A program made the position numbers and the translations under genes. Below are positions 36,160 to 45,098 of a stretch of DNA of 64,000 nt, piece by piece. The notes under the pieces were generated by a model that worked only from the letters and a program-made list of their open reading frames with translations, was not told the origin of the DNA and did not search any database. Origin of the DNA: Pseudobacteriovorax antillogorgiicola (GTDB lineage Bacteria > Bdellovibrionota_B > Oligoflexia > Oligoflexales > CAIYRB01); NCBI GenBank assembly GCA_945862295.1, contig CAMAXT010000004.1:1-64000 (forward strand), read 5' to 3'. The first letter of the stretch is position 1. Each line of letters starts with the position of its first letter.

Positions 36160-37449
36160 TCACCGCACTTTATTGCAAAGCTCAGCAACTGCTGTGACAG
36201 CTTCTTCAATTTCTACTTCATTGTTTAACAGTCCAGGCGTTAAGCGAGCGTATGTGACGTCATACGGTGTTGTACTGCCAATGATTCTCTTGGCACGCAG
36301 CCCTGCAATTACATCTTTAGGTGCCATCCCAGGAATTTCAAAACATGTGATGCCTGAGGATAATTCTGCACTAAGCGGTGTTAGAAGTTTCACGCCGCTC
36401 AAAGATGATAGACCGGTTTTGAGCTGGGTATTCAATGAATGAATGCGGTTTTGAATTCTTTCTTTACCGATCGCCAGGTGAAATTTAAACGCTTCCGGTA
36501 GAGCCCAACGCAGTTCGAAACTTTGAAAGCCGCCTGGTGTCATCAAGCTGCCTTGCGTCGGATAAAACTGCATATTAAAAGACGGTATCAGTGGAGTGAC
36601 CCACTTCCAGCTCTCTTTTCTGCCCCAAATGAAACCCGTGCCGCGAGGTCCAAAAAGCCACTTATGGCAACCGGCGACGAAAAAATCACACCCTAATTGC
36701 TCTATTGAAAGAGCTTCGATGCCGAATCCATGAACGCCGTCGACACAAAAAAGTATGCGGGTTTCTTCCGTTCGGGCGCTGTTGATTTTCGCAACGGCTT
36801 CGCCAATATCTTTAACAGGAATTTTGACTCCGGTACCCGAATGCACCCAAGTTAAAGCTAGAACGCGCGTCTTTTCAGTAACTGCTGACATGATGTTTCG
36901 CACTATATCGGACGAGCTAACGGCAGAACTATCGCTGTATAGTTCAATTTGCCGGATCACCGCACCAGAGGTGTCGGCTTTTGTTTTAAGGGATGTCTTA
37001 CTCGAGTAGTGCTCATGTGTAGATGTTAGTATCTCTTGTCCTGGCAACAACTTCAGGCCGTTGTAAAGTAGGCCAAGACCCATAGTCGTGCTATCGGTCA
37101 AAGAGATTTGCTCAGGCAATGTTTCTAAGTATTGGCCCGCGGATTCGTAGCATGCGCGTTCTTTTGCTGCAAACTGCGACGCGAAGAATTCGACCGGGTT
37201 TCGGTCTAAACCGTTACGAAAAGCCTCTATCGCATTTCGAACGGGGGTCGGGTTGCTTGCTAAAAGTAAGCCAGTCATATGGACCACGCTTGGATCGAGA
37301 AGAAATTCATTCCGCACAGACTGCCAATCAGAAAGATCCAGCTGTGCTGCCACAGATTTTTTGCTGAGACCAAAAGACTGACCGCTAAAACCAATAGAGC
37401 CGGCGGCGAGACTGGAGTTTCTGATAAAGTTACGTCGATCGATTTGCAT
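36160..37449 (-). CDS. Tat-exported class V aminotransferase-fold PLP enzyme
   Basis: 429 aa. The N-terminus MQIDRRNFIRNSSLAAGSIGFSG is a twin-arginine-type signal. The rest is a fold-type I PLP enzyme of the class V/isopenicillin-N-epimerase group: LTDSTTMGLGLL, CVDGVHGFG (Asp contacting the pyridine) and the PLP lysine in VAGCHKWLFGPRGTGF. Export of a folded, cofactor-loaded enzyme fits the Tat route. Whether it is a desulfurase, epimerase or lyase cannot be told. It converges on the reductase gene with 3 bases between them. Confidence 0.8.
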   Translation of the reverse strand: MQIDRRNFIRNSSLAAGSIGFSGQSFGLSKKSVAAQLDLSDWQSVRNEFLLDPSVVHMTGLLLASNPTPVRNAIEAFRNGLDRNPVEFFASQFAAKERACYESAGQYLETLPEQISLTDSTTMGLGLLYNGLKLLPGQEILTSTHEHYSSKTSLKTKADTSGAVIRQIELYSDSSAVSSSDIVRNIMSAVTEKTRVLALTWVHSGTGVKIPVKDIGEAVAKINSARTEETRILFCVDGVHGFGIEALSIEQLGCDFFVAGCHKWLFGPRGTGFIWGRKESWKWVTPLIPSFNMQFYPTQGSLMTPGGFQSFELRWALPEAFKFHLAIGKERIQNRIHSLNTQLKTGLSSLSGVKLLTPLSAELSSGITCFEIPGMAPKDVIAGLRAKRIIGSTTPYDVTYARLTPGLLNNEVEIEEAVTAVAELCNKVR

Positions 37450-37630
37450 AGGTGACCCAAAATAGTTTTGTTAGCAAAAGGACTATTTACCCAGCGGTTT
37501 AACAAAAACCGCCAAAGATAACAAAGTCTATCTCGCGTAGTAAAAGCACTAACCTTAAGCAATCATTCTCATTACGTCCCATCGGGTTCTTGCTTGCAAA
37601 CAATACCATCTGCGCTATGATACGACGGTT

Positions 37631-38683
37631 ATGTGTCGGTATTTCCAAAGAAAACTACGCTCGATCAACATATTGTCCACAACCGGTATATTGCCAATTA
37701 AAAATATCCAAATGCTCTTTCGCCGTCTGCGTTGGGTCACACATCCTATTACAATTTTTGTATCGCTCCAGATCGTCTGGTTAGCCATTACCCTTATCTG
37801 GGTTATCTGGTTTGTTGGTGCGCGCCAAGAATTAACAGACTTAGCAATCCGAATCGGCAAGGACTTCATCGACAGTTCAACGCTCCTAGCAACCCTCATC
37901 GTCGGTTGCATCCTTCTAGGAGTGCTGCTGGTCGGAACCATTCTGCTCTTTATCTTTGGTCAAAGGCAGAGTTCTCAGGCACGCCAACAAAGGACCTTTG
38001 TTTCTAGCGTTACCCATGAACTAAAGTCACCACTGGCAAGTCTGCAACTTGCATTTGAAACTATGTCAGCCCGTACTCTTGACCCGAGCATCCAAGCTCG
38101 CCTTCATGACATGATTCTTTCTGATATCGAGCGCCTAAAGAGGCTGGTAGATAAAATTCTCCTCACCGGTCGGTTAGACCAAGGTATTCAAATTTATGAT
38201 GAAGATCAGCAGTCTGTACCTTTGAAAGAATTTTTAAGGTCAACGCTTTCGACACTAACCTACTTAGATTTGAACTTACCCAATCGCGTCTCGGTCATCT
38301 GCAGGGACAACCTTTCTGTCCAACTGTCGCGCTCCGCCCTGGTCTTAATTTGTACAAATCTCCTTGAAAACGCCGTGAAGTATTCTCCGAAAGATACTGA
38401 AATTACTTGTGAAGCTGACTACATCAACGGCAATTTCACGTTGTCAGTAAAAGACCGCGGCATGGGACTAAGCGGTGTCGACCGCCGGCGCATCTTTAAA
38501 ATGTTCCAAAGAGGTGAACGTGCTGTTCAAAAAGCTATTCCCGGCACCGGCCTCGGGCTCTATATTGTAAGAACAGCAGTGCGCGTTTTAGGTGGAAAAA
38601 TCTGGGCTGAAAGCCCCGGACCGGGGCTTGGTACGACGTTTTTTATAACCGTACCTTTAGATGAAAACAAAATTAAGCGCTGA
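37631..38683 (+). CDS. Sensor histidine kinase
   Basis: 350 aa (about 323 if translation starts at ATG 37712, MLFRRLRW). Two membrane helices (around residues 40-65 and 85-110) flank a very short periplasmic part. Then come the H-box VSSVTHELKSPLASLQ, N-box NLLENAVKYS, and G-boxes DRGMGL and GTGLGLYIV. With almost no sensor domain it probably senses membrane state or a partner. A response regulator follows 8 bases later. Confidence 0.9.
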   Translation: MCRYFQRKLRSINILSTTGILPIKNIQMLFRRLRWVTHPITIFVSLQIVWLAITLIWVIWFVGARQELTDLAIRIGKDFIDSSTLLATLIVGCILLGVLLVGTILLFIFGQRQSSQARQQRTFVSSVTHELKSPLASLQLAFETMSARTLDPSIQARLHDMILSDIERLKRLVDKILLTGRLDQGIQIYDEDQQSVPLKEFLRSTLSTLTYLDLNLPNRVSVICRDNLSVQLSRSALVLICTNLLENAVKYSPKDTEITCEADYINGNFTLSVKDRGMGLSGVDRRRIFKMFQRGERAVQKAIPGTGLGLYIVRTAVRVLGGKIWAESPGPGLGTTFFITVPLDENKIKR

Positions 38684-38691
38684 ATGGAGCT

Positions 38692-39426
38692 GTGGTGTCT
38701 GACGCAAAGAAGAAAATTCTACTGGTCGAAGATGAACCTCATCTTGCCTTTAATTTGCAACTCAATCTGCAATCAGAAAATTACGATGTCTTCTTAGCAA
38801 TTGACGGTAAAATCGCGCTTGAACAATTCAAATCAGAAAGTCCGTTCGACTTAATTATTCTCGATGCTATGCTTCCAGAAGTCGACGGATTTAATGTTGC
38901 AAAAGCTATCAGACAAAGCGACGACCAAACGCACATTCTAATGTTGACCGCTCTTGGACGTGAAGAAGACCGCGTCAAAGGTTTTGAAGCCGGCATCGAC
39001 GACTACATCACCAAACCATTTCACCTACAAGAACTCCTGCTGCGCGTCAAAAGAATGATTCGCCGGTCGACGTACTTTAGCGTACCGGCCGAACCTACCT
39101 TGGACAAAGAAACGAAAAAAGTTCCCTTCATTGAACATGGTCCGTTCAAATTAAATATCGAAGCATTGCACTTCACCTCACCGACTGGCTCTCACTCGTT
39201 AACGGCAATGGAAGCTGATATTTTGCGAGAATTTCTCTCAAATCCTGACCGCGTGCTCTCCAGGGAGCATCTTTTAGACACCGTTTGGGGTATGAAGGGT
39301 GACATTGAAACGCGCACGGTCGATAACTTTATAGTCCGATTGCGTCGCTACATCGAACCGAATCCATCGAAACCCCAATACCTGATCAGCGTGCGTGGCC
39401 GCGGATATCGATTAATCGTTGAATAA
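38692..39426 (+). CDS. OmpR-family response regulator
   Basis: About 244 aa. Receiver domain: LLVEDEPHLAF, phospho-Asp in LIILDAMLPEVDG, MLTAL, and Lys in DDYITKPFHLQEL. The C-terminal winged-helix output domain ends ISVRGRGYRLIVE. Two GTG codons are adjacent; the second (38695) has better spacing from GGAG. It is paired with the upstream kinase. Targets are unknown. Confidence 0.93.
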   Translation: MVSDAKKKILLVEDEPHLAFNLQLNLQSENYDVFLAIDGKIALEQFKSESPFDLIILDAMLPEVDGFNVAKAIRQSDDQTHILMLTALGREEDRVKGFEAGIDDYITKPFHLQELLLRVKRMIRRSTYFSVPAEPTLDKETKKVPFIEHGPFKLNIEALHFTSPTGSHSLTAMEADILREFLSNPDRVLSREHLLDTVWGMKGDIETRTVDNFIVRLRRYIEPNPSKPQYLISVRGRGYRLIVE

Positions 39427-39455
39427 GTATGTAGACAGAAAATGTAGAGGGTCTG

Positions 39456-40394
39456 ATGTTCATCGATTTCGAAAAATGGCATGGCACGAAAAACGATTTT
39501 GTAATCGTCCGTCTCTCATCTGCCGATAGCGAGACAGTGCTAAGTAGCATCAAGCGCCTCGCCAAAGGAATCTGCGACCGGCACACTGGTATTGGTGCAG
39601 ACGGCATTCTCGTTCTTCATTCAGAACAACGCGGCGAACTCACACCGCACGGCTTGACGATCATCAACAGCGATGGATCCCTGGCGAAGAACTGCGGCAA
39701 CGGGCTTAGGTGCGCTGCCTTGAGCATTCTGCGAGCGCACCTTGAAAAAGGCGATCCGAACGACATTCCTGAGGCTGTAGAACTCACGGTCGAAGGTGTC
39801 GCACTTACCTGCCGCTATCTCAACAATGAAACTTTAAATTCGCTTGTCGCTGTCGAAATGCCCGATGCTAAGGTTGGAAAACACGTCCCTTGGGGCGCGA
39901 GTGTCATTCTTGCTACGAAAAAACATCTAAAGTCCATTGGACTCAAACCCACACAGTACGAAATAGAAGTCAGCGATCTTGGCAATCCGCACGTAGTCAT
40001 CACAACCGATGATGCCAGTCGCGACCTCATGCTTAAGATCGGTCCGCCACTGCAAAAGCTCTCAGGTTTAGACGGTATCAATGTCCATGTGATCAAAGCA
40101 GCGACTCTCAGCGACAAAGACCGTTCACTCGCAAAGAGCCAACTCGGTCACGCGGTATCAGAACTCTTCACTATGTATGTTTGGGAACGCGGTGCTGGAG
40201 AAACAATGGCTTGCGGAACAGGTGCTTGTGCCGTCGGGCTGACTGCGCTCGCTTCAGGTCTTGTGGACCGCAGCGACTGGATTGCAGTCGATATGCCCGG
40301 GGGAAGAGTTTACGTGAACCAAAAGTCGGAAGCTGATGCTGTGACTTTGGCAGGACCGGCCAAGTTTGTTTTTTCTGGCAAACTTGAAATCTAA
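39456..40394 (+). CDS. dapF: Diaminopimelate epimerase
   Basis: 312 aa, slightly longer than usual. It converts LL- to meso-diaminopimelate for lysine and peptidoglycan. Both catalytic cysteines are present: NCGNGLRCAAL and MACGTGACAVGL. The N-terminal KWHGTKNDFVIV matches the family. The last ~300 bases and the following ~40 bases occur again, decayed, at 46439-46799, beyond a 6-kb accessory segment. The copy attached here is intact, so the gene should be functional. Confidence 0.95.
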   Translation: MFIDFEKWHGTKNDFVIVRLSSADSETVLSSIKRLAKGICDRHTGIGADGILVLHSEQRGELTPHGLTIINSDGSLAKNCGNGLRCAALSILRAHLEKGDPNDIPEAVELTVEGVALTCRYLNNETLNSLVAVEMPDAKVGKHVPWGASVILATKKHLKSIGLKPTQYEIEVSDLGNPHVVITTDDASRDLMLKIGPPLQKLSGLDGINVHVIKAATLSDKDRSLAKSQLGHAVSELFTMYVWERGAGETMACGTGACAVGLTALASGLVDRSDWIAVDMPGGRVYVNQKSEADAVTLAGPAKFVFSGKLEI

Positions 40395-40443
40395 ATTAGT
40401 TTGAGCAACGTTTTGCCGTAACAACAGTCTTTCGCTCTTCGGT

Positions 40444-40680
40444 ATGAAGGGCAATGAGTTGCTCGTGGATTTAGATTACAAAGAAGATAGCTCAGCAGAT
40501 CTTGATATGAATGTGGTTATGACTCAGAGTGGGAAGATCTTGGAAACCCAGGGTACGGCTGAGAAAGCTGCGTTTTCAAAAAGTGACGTTATGCGCATTA
40601 TGGACGCTGCGGAAGAAGATTTGATGCCTGTGTTTGATCTTCAGCATTCAGCGGCAGATGGTCATATTGTTGAGTCGTGA
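40444..40680 (+). pseudogene. rph: 3' fragment of ribonuclease PH
   Basis: 78 codons. LLVDLDYKEDSSADLDMNVVMT...ETQGTAEKAAFS is the conserved C-terminal region of RNase PH, a 3'-5' phosphorolytic tRNA-processing enzyme. The first ~160 residues are missing. It starts directly at the end of the dapF-homologous segment, so it is probably the first piece of transferred DNA in the island. Confidence 0.85.
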
Positions 40681-40744
40681 GATTTGGTAGATGGCTATAG
40701 TTTGGAGAATATGGGGATAGACCCATATGCTCGACGGCAACTCA

Positions 40745-41143
40745 TTATTGATTGGTCGACCAAGAATTCGTTTCGGGGTCGAAAACACCTACATCAATTG
40801 GGTATTCCTCCTCGAACTGCTTACCTGTTGACCCCCCAAAAACAAGCATTTTAGTTCCAGTCCAGACCGTGCGCTAATCACTTCGCATTTCCGGAGCATT
40901 TTCCAAAGACATATCGCTCCACAAACGAAGAGCTATATCATATATATTTCCATTCCCTGGTAGAGAGTTCCCAGTATCATCATTCGCTTGCTCCCGCCAA
41001 TATATGAGTTTTCCTCCAGCCAAAACCGCGGGACTGTAACGAATATTTGGCGCGGCAAGATCTTGCCAGATATTAGTTAGTGGATCGTAGGCATATCCAA
41101 GTCTAAACCCGGATGTTGATAAGACCCGAATTAAATAAACCAC
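40745..41143 (-). pseudogene. Broken kelch-repeat protein gene
   Basis: The frame encodes two kelch units, YDPLTNIWQDL...RYSPAVLAGGKLIYW and WTGTKMLVFGGSTG...VFDPETNSWS. They are separated by an in-frame TAG after PEMRSD, where kelch proteins usually read RS.HTAVW. There is no start or signal peptide. The ORF track shows only the part before the TAG. Kelch beta-propellers are often surface or periplasmic proteins. Confidence 0.7.
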
Positions 41144-41366
41144 GTCCTGATTAATCCTTTAAAGTATTTCCCGCAGCTACCGAATATGCTTTTGGTACTT
41201 CTTAAATATTTTAACTAACCGTCCTTATTAAGAGGAAGTCATGCTGGTACGAGTAATCCGCAGGACGAGCCAACTTAGTCAGTGTATTCAGGGCTTATCG
41301 CGGGCTTCATGGCGTTCGCGCACTGAAAATGTTCCAGGCAGTTATACCTATTTTCGGAGGTTTTCT

Positions 41367-43712
41367 TTGCGTCTTGGCAAACAAATATTGCCCCTGGCCC
41401 TTTACTCCGTCCTGACGATCTCGTGCTCCAGCGGATTTCTGCCGGTCGGAGTTGGCGGTGCCACCGAAACCAAGACCGTTGAACCAGACGAAAGTGGAAG
41501 CGACAAGGAAGGGGGCGGGGAGACGGTCGAGACAGTCGAGACAGTCGAGCCGGTCTCCATGCCTACAGCCGATATCGTCGCTGGAAGCTACAGCTTAGCG
41601 CAGACAGTCACACTGAGTTCGGCGACAGAAGGAGCCGTCGTATACTACACGACCGGCAACGGCTCGCAGGCCGCCCCCACATGCGCCAGCACTACCGGCA
41701 CGATTTCAATCATGGCGACCACCACCGTCAAAGCCATCGCGTGCAAAACGGGCTACACCGATTCCGCGGTCGCGACATTTGCCTACATCATCAACGGCGC
41801 GGCAGCGACCCCCACAGCTGATATCGCGGCCGGAGGCTACGGCCCAGCGCAAACAGTCACACTGAATTCGGCGACAAGCGGCGCCGTCGTCCATTACAAC
41901 ACTGGGGACGGCTCTCAGGCGGACCCTACCTGCGCCAGCTCTACCGGCTCGGTGTCGGTCACGGCGACCACCACCGTCAAAGCTATTGCGTGCGAAAAGA
42001 GCCACCTCAATTCGGCGGTCGCGACAATTGCCTACATCATCAACGGTCCCACCGCGGCTCCGACAGATGTTGTCGCGGCATCAACCTGCGGCGCAGTGGA
42101 CACAGTGACATTGAGTTCGGCCACCGACGGCGCGGTCGTGCATTACACCTCGGGTGACGGTACTCAGGCCGCCCCCACCTGCGCCAGTTCCACTGGCACT
42201 CTTTCACTCACCGCTACCACAACCGTCAAAGCCATCTCCTGCAAAACAGACTACTCCGATTCCGCAGTCGCGACATTCTCCTACACCGTCGATGTGCAGG
42301 ACGGCTTATTCTGCGGCGGCGCAGGATCGACCGAAGTCCCCTACAAAATCTGTAGTCTTGCTACCTTGGCGAATGTGGCCAACCACCTTGATGCTTCATT
42401 CATCGTGACCAGGGACATTGACGCCTCGACGATGGCGAGTGGCCTCGGATGGGCACCCATCGGCTCAAACGCAACGCCTTTCACGGGCGCGCTCGACGGC
42501 CAGGATCACAGGATCTGCGGCCTGACGATCAATCGGCCGACAACGGACTATATCGGGCTTTTTGGGGCCGCGTCCGCGACGTCCGTGCTGCAGGACCTCA
42601 GCCTTCAGGATGTGGCCATCGTGGGCCAGAATTACACGGGGGGCCTTGTGGGAAAAGACCTCGGGGAGATTCATAATGTTTCCGTTAAAGGCAGTGTGCA
42701 GGGAACGTCCAACGTCGGCGGCATGGTCGGCTATCTCACGGGCGCCGTGGCGTCCATTGTCGACAGCAACGCCAATACCATCGCAGTATCGGGCACCGCG
42801 TATCTGGGAGGCCTGGCTGGCCAGTCCGATGGCAGCGCGAGCATTACCAGGTCATGGAGTTCGGGAACGGTCACGGGCGACCCCGTCGTGGGCTGGAAAG
42901 TTGGGGGGCTTGTCGGGCGGCTCAGCAAAGGCACGATCTCACATTCCTACTCCTCCGCGAACGTCAGCGCGAATAATCAGGTCGGGGGGCTCGTTGGCAT
43001 GTTTTACCAATGGGGCGCCGGCCTCTGCACGATCGAGTATTCTCATGCGTCCGGAAGCGTCACGGCTGTTAGTGCAGCGATCGGGGCGACCGATGGTTTT
43101 GGAGTGGGTGCGGGCGGACTTGCGGGCGTTGGGGGCGATTGCCTCCTGATTCAGAAAAGCTACGCGACGGGCAATGTGACCAGCGAGCACACAGGAACCG
43201 AAGACAAGGTCGGCGGATTAGTCGGGGCGGCTTATTGGAAGACACAAACCATCGATGACAGTTACGCCACCGGCAACGTCAGTAGCGCCGGGGGGCAAGC
43301 TGGCGGAATTCTGGGGTACTCCAACGGATTCAATATCAACCGTTCCTACGCAACTGGAGGCGTCACCGCCCCCATGGCCGCCAATGCGGGCGGACTGGTC
43401 GCCAGCGGCTCTGCCGCTCTGTACAACAGCTTTGCCACGGGAGTGGTCTCCGGCACGGCCACAACCATTCATGGAGGGCTCGTCGGCGTAAAATCGTCCA
43501 CGCTCACCAACTCATACTGGCTCAAGCCCGACGGCAGTCCGTTTACGTGCGTCGGGAATAGTGTGGGCGACACCGGATGCACCGAGGAATCCGTCATAAG
43601 CTTCTTCTCCACGCACGACGGAGCTTTGTTCTCGACGTGGAATTTTACCGCCGGTACCGGCGTCTGGGAATGGCCTGCTGAGTCCGGGGCGCTGCCGCGG
43701 CTGCGGGAGTGA
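41367..43712 (+). CDS. Surface lipoprotein with three chitobiase-C-type repeats and GLUG repeats
   Basis: 781 aa from TTG 41367, chosen because GGAGG lies 6 bases upstream and a lipoprotein signal (MRLGKQILPLALYSVLTISC) begins there; the listed ORF adds 42 unrelated residues. Three ~80-aa repeats (each xPTADI..., VTLSSAT.GAVVHY, TTTVKAIACK, ATF.YIING) resemble the chitobiase/hexosaminidase C-terminal domain. They are followed by about ten GLUG motifs (GGLVG...), a repeat of surface adhesins. The gene is clearly richer in G+C than its neighbours, indicating recent transfer. It lies in the dapF island; a surface-binding role is inferred. Confidence 0.8.
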   Translation: MRLGKQILPLALYSVLTISCSSGFLPVGVGGATETKTVEPDESGSDKEGGGETVETVETVEPVSMPTADIVAGSYSLAQTVTLSSATEGAVVYYTTGNGSQAAPTCASTTGTISIMATTTVKAIACKTGYTDSAVATFAYIINGAAATPTADIAAGGYGPAQTVTLNSATSGAVVHYNTGDGSQADPTCASSTGSVSVTATTTVKAIACEKSHLNSAVATIAYIINGPTAAPTDVVAASTCGAVDTVTLSSATDGAVVHYTSGDGTQAAPTCASSTGTLSLTATTTVKAISCKTDYSDSAVATFSYTVDVQDGLFCGGAGSTEVPYKICSLATLANVANHLDASFIVTRDIDASTMASGLGWAPIGSNATPFTGALDGQDHRICGLTINRPTTDYIGLFGAASATSVLQDLSLQDVAIVGQNYTGGLVGKDLGEIHNVSVKGSVQGTSNVGGMVGYLTGAVASIVDSNANTIAVSGTAYLGGLAGQSDGSASITRSWSSGTVTGDPVVGWKVGGLVGRLSKGTISHSYSSANVSANNQVGGLVGMFYQWGAGLCTIEYSHASGSVTAVSAAIGATDGFGVGAGGLAGVGGDCLLIQKSYATGNVTSEHTGTEDKVGGLVGAAYWKTQTIDDSYATGNVSSAGGQAGGILGYSNGFNINRSYATGGVTAPMAANAGGLVASGSAALYNSFATGVVSGTATTIHGGLVGVKSSTLTNSYWLKPDGSPFTCVGNSVGDTGCTEESVISFFSTHDGALFSTWNFTAGTGVWEWPAESGALPRLRE
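41555..42300 (+). repeat. Three ~245-bp in-frame tandem repeats
   Basis: Units begin near 41555, 41801 and 42046, each encoding one chitobiase-C-like domain. DNA similarity is strong in blocks such as ACCACCGTCAAAGC. Such repeats can change number by recombination. Confidence 0.8.
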
Positions 43713-44112
43713 CCGAGCGAAGATCAAAATGAGAAAATCGGAGTGACTTTCAGCGATGGAAGTCCTGTGCTGGCGCAAAATGCCAACCACCATCACTAGG
43801 ACTGAATTTGTTAACGAATCTGTACGTTCCGCCGATTGGCTGGGGAGGATGTCCCAGCCGGCTTCCGGTCTGGCAGATTAATTCATAAATGCCCCAATAT
43901 TCCAGCGCGCTGTCCGTCTTTGAACGTAAGCGCACCATTTAGACCGTTCTTGACGCTGCAATAGTTGCCTGATCCTGTGTTCAGTAATCTCCAATGGAAT
44001 TTTTCAAATTAATATGCAGTTCACCGCAGAAATCTGCGGTGCAGATTTCTGCAGCTTTAGTGTTTTTTAAACAGAGGTTGAATACTGCTGCATTAAGGAA
44101 AACACTATAAAA
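43713..44112 (+). other. Gene-free stretch after the GLUG lipoprotein
   Basis: No supported gene. A 62-codon minus-strand frame (43750-43938) has no recognisable family and no good start. The GC content falls back towards the genome level across the stretch. At 44024-44052 there is a compound palindrome (listed separately). Confidence 0.5.
44024..44052. repeat. Compound palindrome
   Basis: GCAGAAATCTGC (44026-44037) is followed, after GGT, by its exact reverse complement GCAGATTTCTGC (44041-44052). The first arm also forms its own hairpin (CCGCAGA-AA-TCTGCGG). It lies 60 bases from the IS4 remnant and may be a trace of a mobile element end. Confidence 0.55.
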
Positions 44113-44682
44113 TCAGTATAAAACACGTCCGTCCTTAGTAGGGATTTTTGATTTTTCTCGTTCAATTCCTTCCGTCATTGCAGTCGAAAACTCTATATCT
44201 TCAAGCAATGAGATAAGCTGTAGTGCCTTCCAACGGTTCCTCGTCATACATAGAGTTGGAAAGACTGACTGAGCGGCATTGGTTTTTTTAGCTCTCGGCT
44301 CGAATCTGTGTGGCTGCTTTTTTAACCTAAAAGCGCTTAACAGCGCGATAAAAGGTTTTGTTATTCCGTTGCCTGCAACATTCGCATTTCTTCCGTTATT
44401 TTTTATATAGAATTGCAGAATGCCTTTAAAACTCAGGTTCCTTGGTGAGACGCCTGAATTTTGCGCCACCTTACCCATCAATCTTCGCGTCAGATTGAAA
44501 GCTAGTAAATTTATCCATGCCTCTTTCTCGATCATTTCCGGACTTTTGCATGCCAGGAAATTGAGATTAAGTTCCAGCTGAGGTTCGCAGATATTTGAAA
44601 CACTGTAACATTGAATATGATCCACCACCCCGAGGTCCGCCCAAGCAGGTTCAGGACTCATTTGAGTTCGACCAAGCCCCAT
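44113..44682 (-). pseudogene. IS4-family transposase remnant
   Basis: The segment LACKSPEMIEKEAWINLLAFNLTRRLMGKVA...GVSPRNLSFKGILQF is the C-terminal region of IS4-type DDE transposases, after the catalytic glutamate. The upstream catalytic core is missing, and the sequence before LELNLNF does not match the family. No clear terminal inverted repeats were seen. Confidence 0.75.
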
Positions 44683-45098
44683 TGCTGGATGATTATGAAG
44701 CTGTGATTTATAACGACTGATCTTTCGGTTCGGGAAACTGCGCGCAAAATCAACTCAATCAACTGAAATCGCATAATCTAAAAAGATCCCCAGCAGAAAT
44801 ATGGCCCGCTTCATCCAAAGATGATCGACAACTGATTGTAAAATGGGCACAGAGGGGGTGTTGATAGTTGGGGAAAAGGCTTTGATTCACCTACTATTCG
44901 ATCTGCTCAGACGGCGAGAGCATCATCTTTCCATTGAAAGAAAATTCACTCATTGAGGAAACCAGACAAGCGGAACGCTTTTCTTTCTCAGCCGACGAAC
45001 GCGTTATCACAGAAATTTTAAATCCGTTTGATAACGAAACTCACCTACTATTCAGCATGTTCGGAGCACCATGTCCTTTTGTGCCAACTTCGAAGCTG
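44683..45098 (+). other. Gene-free stretch between the IS4 remnant and the ATPase
   Basis: No gene is supported. A 13-bp direct repeat, TCACCTACTATTC, occurs at 44887 and 45041. CGTTATCA (45002-45009) pairs with TGATAACG (45029-45036), a perfect 8-bp stem that could be a weak terminator or element end. A short open stretch between them is unassigned. Confidence 0.45.

Noticed and set aside
41555-42300. CRISPR-like array
   Set aside because: The ~245-bp periodicity is protein-coding tandem domains; there is no short repeat/spacer pattern and no cas gene.
42562-43149. 195-aa ORF inside the GLUG lipoprotein gene, and similar antisense ORFs (41706-42005, 42939-43190)
   Set aside because: Long open frames expected in GC-rich repetitive coding DNA; the lipoprotein frame has clear domain repeats.
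43750-43938. 62-aa minus-strand ORF after the GLUG lipoprotein
   Set aside because: No ribosome-binding site, family or neighbouring support.
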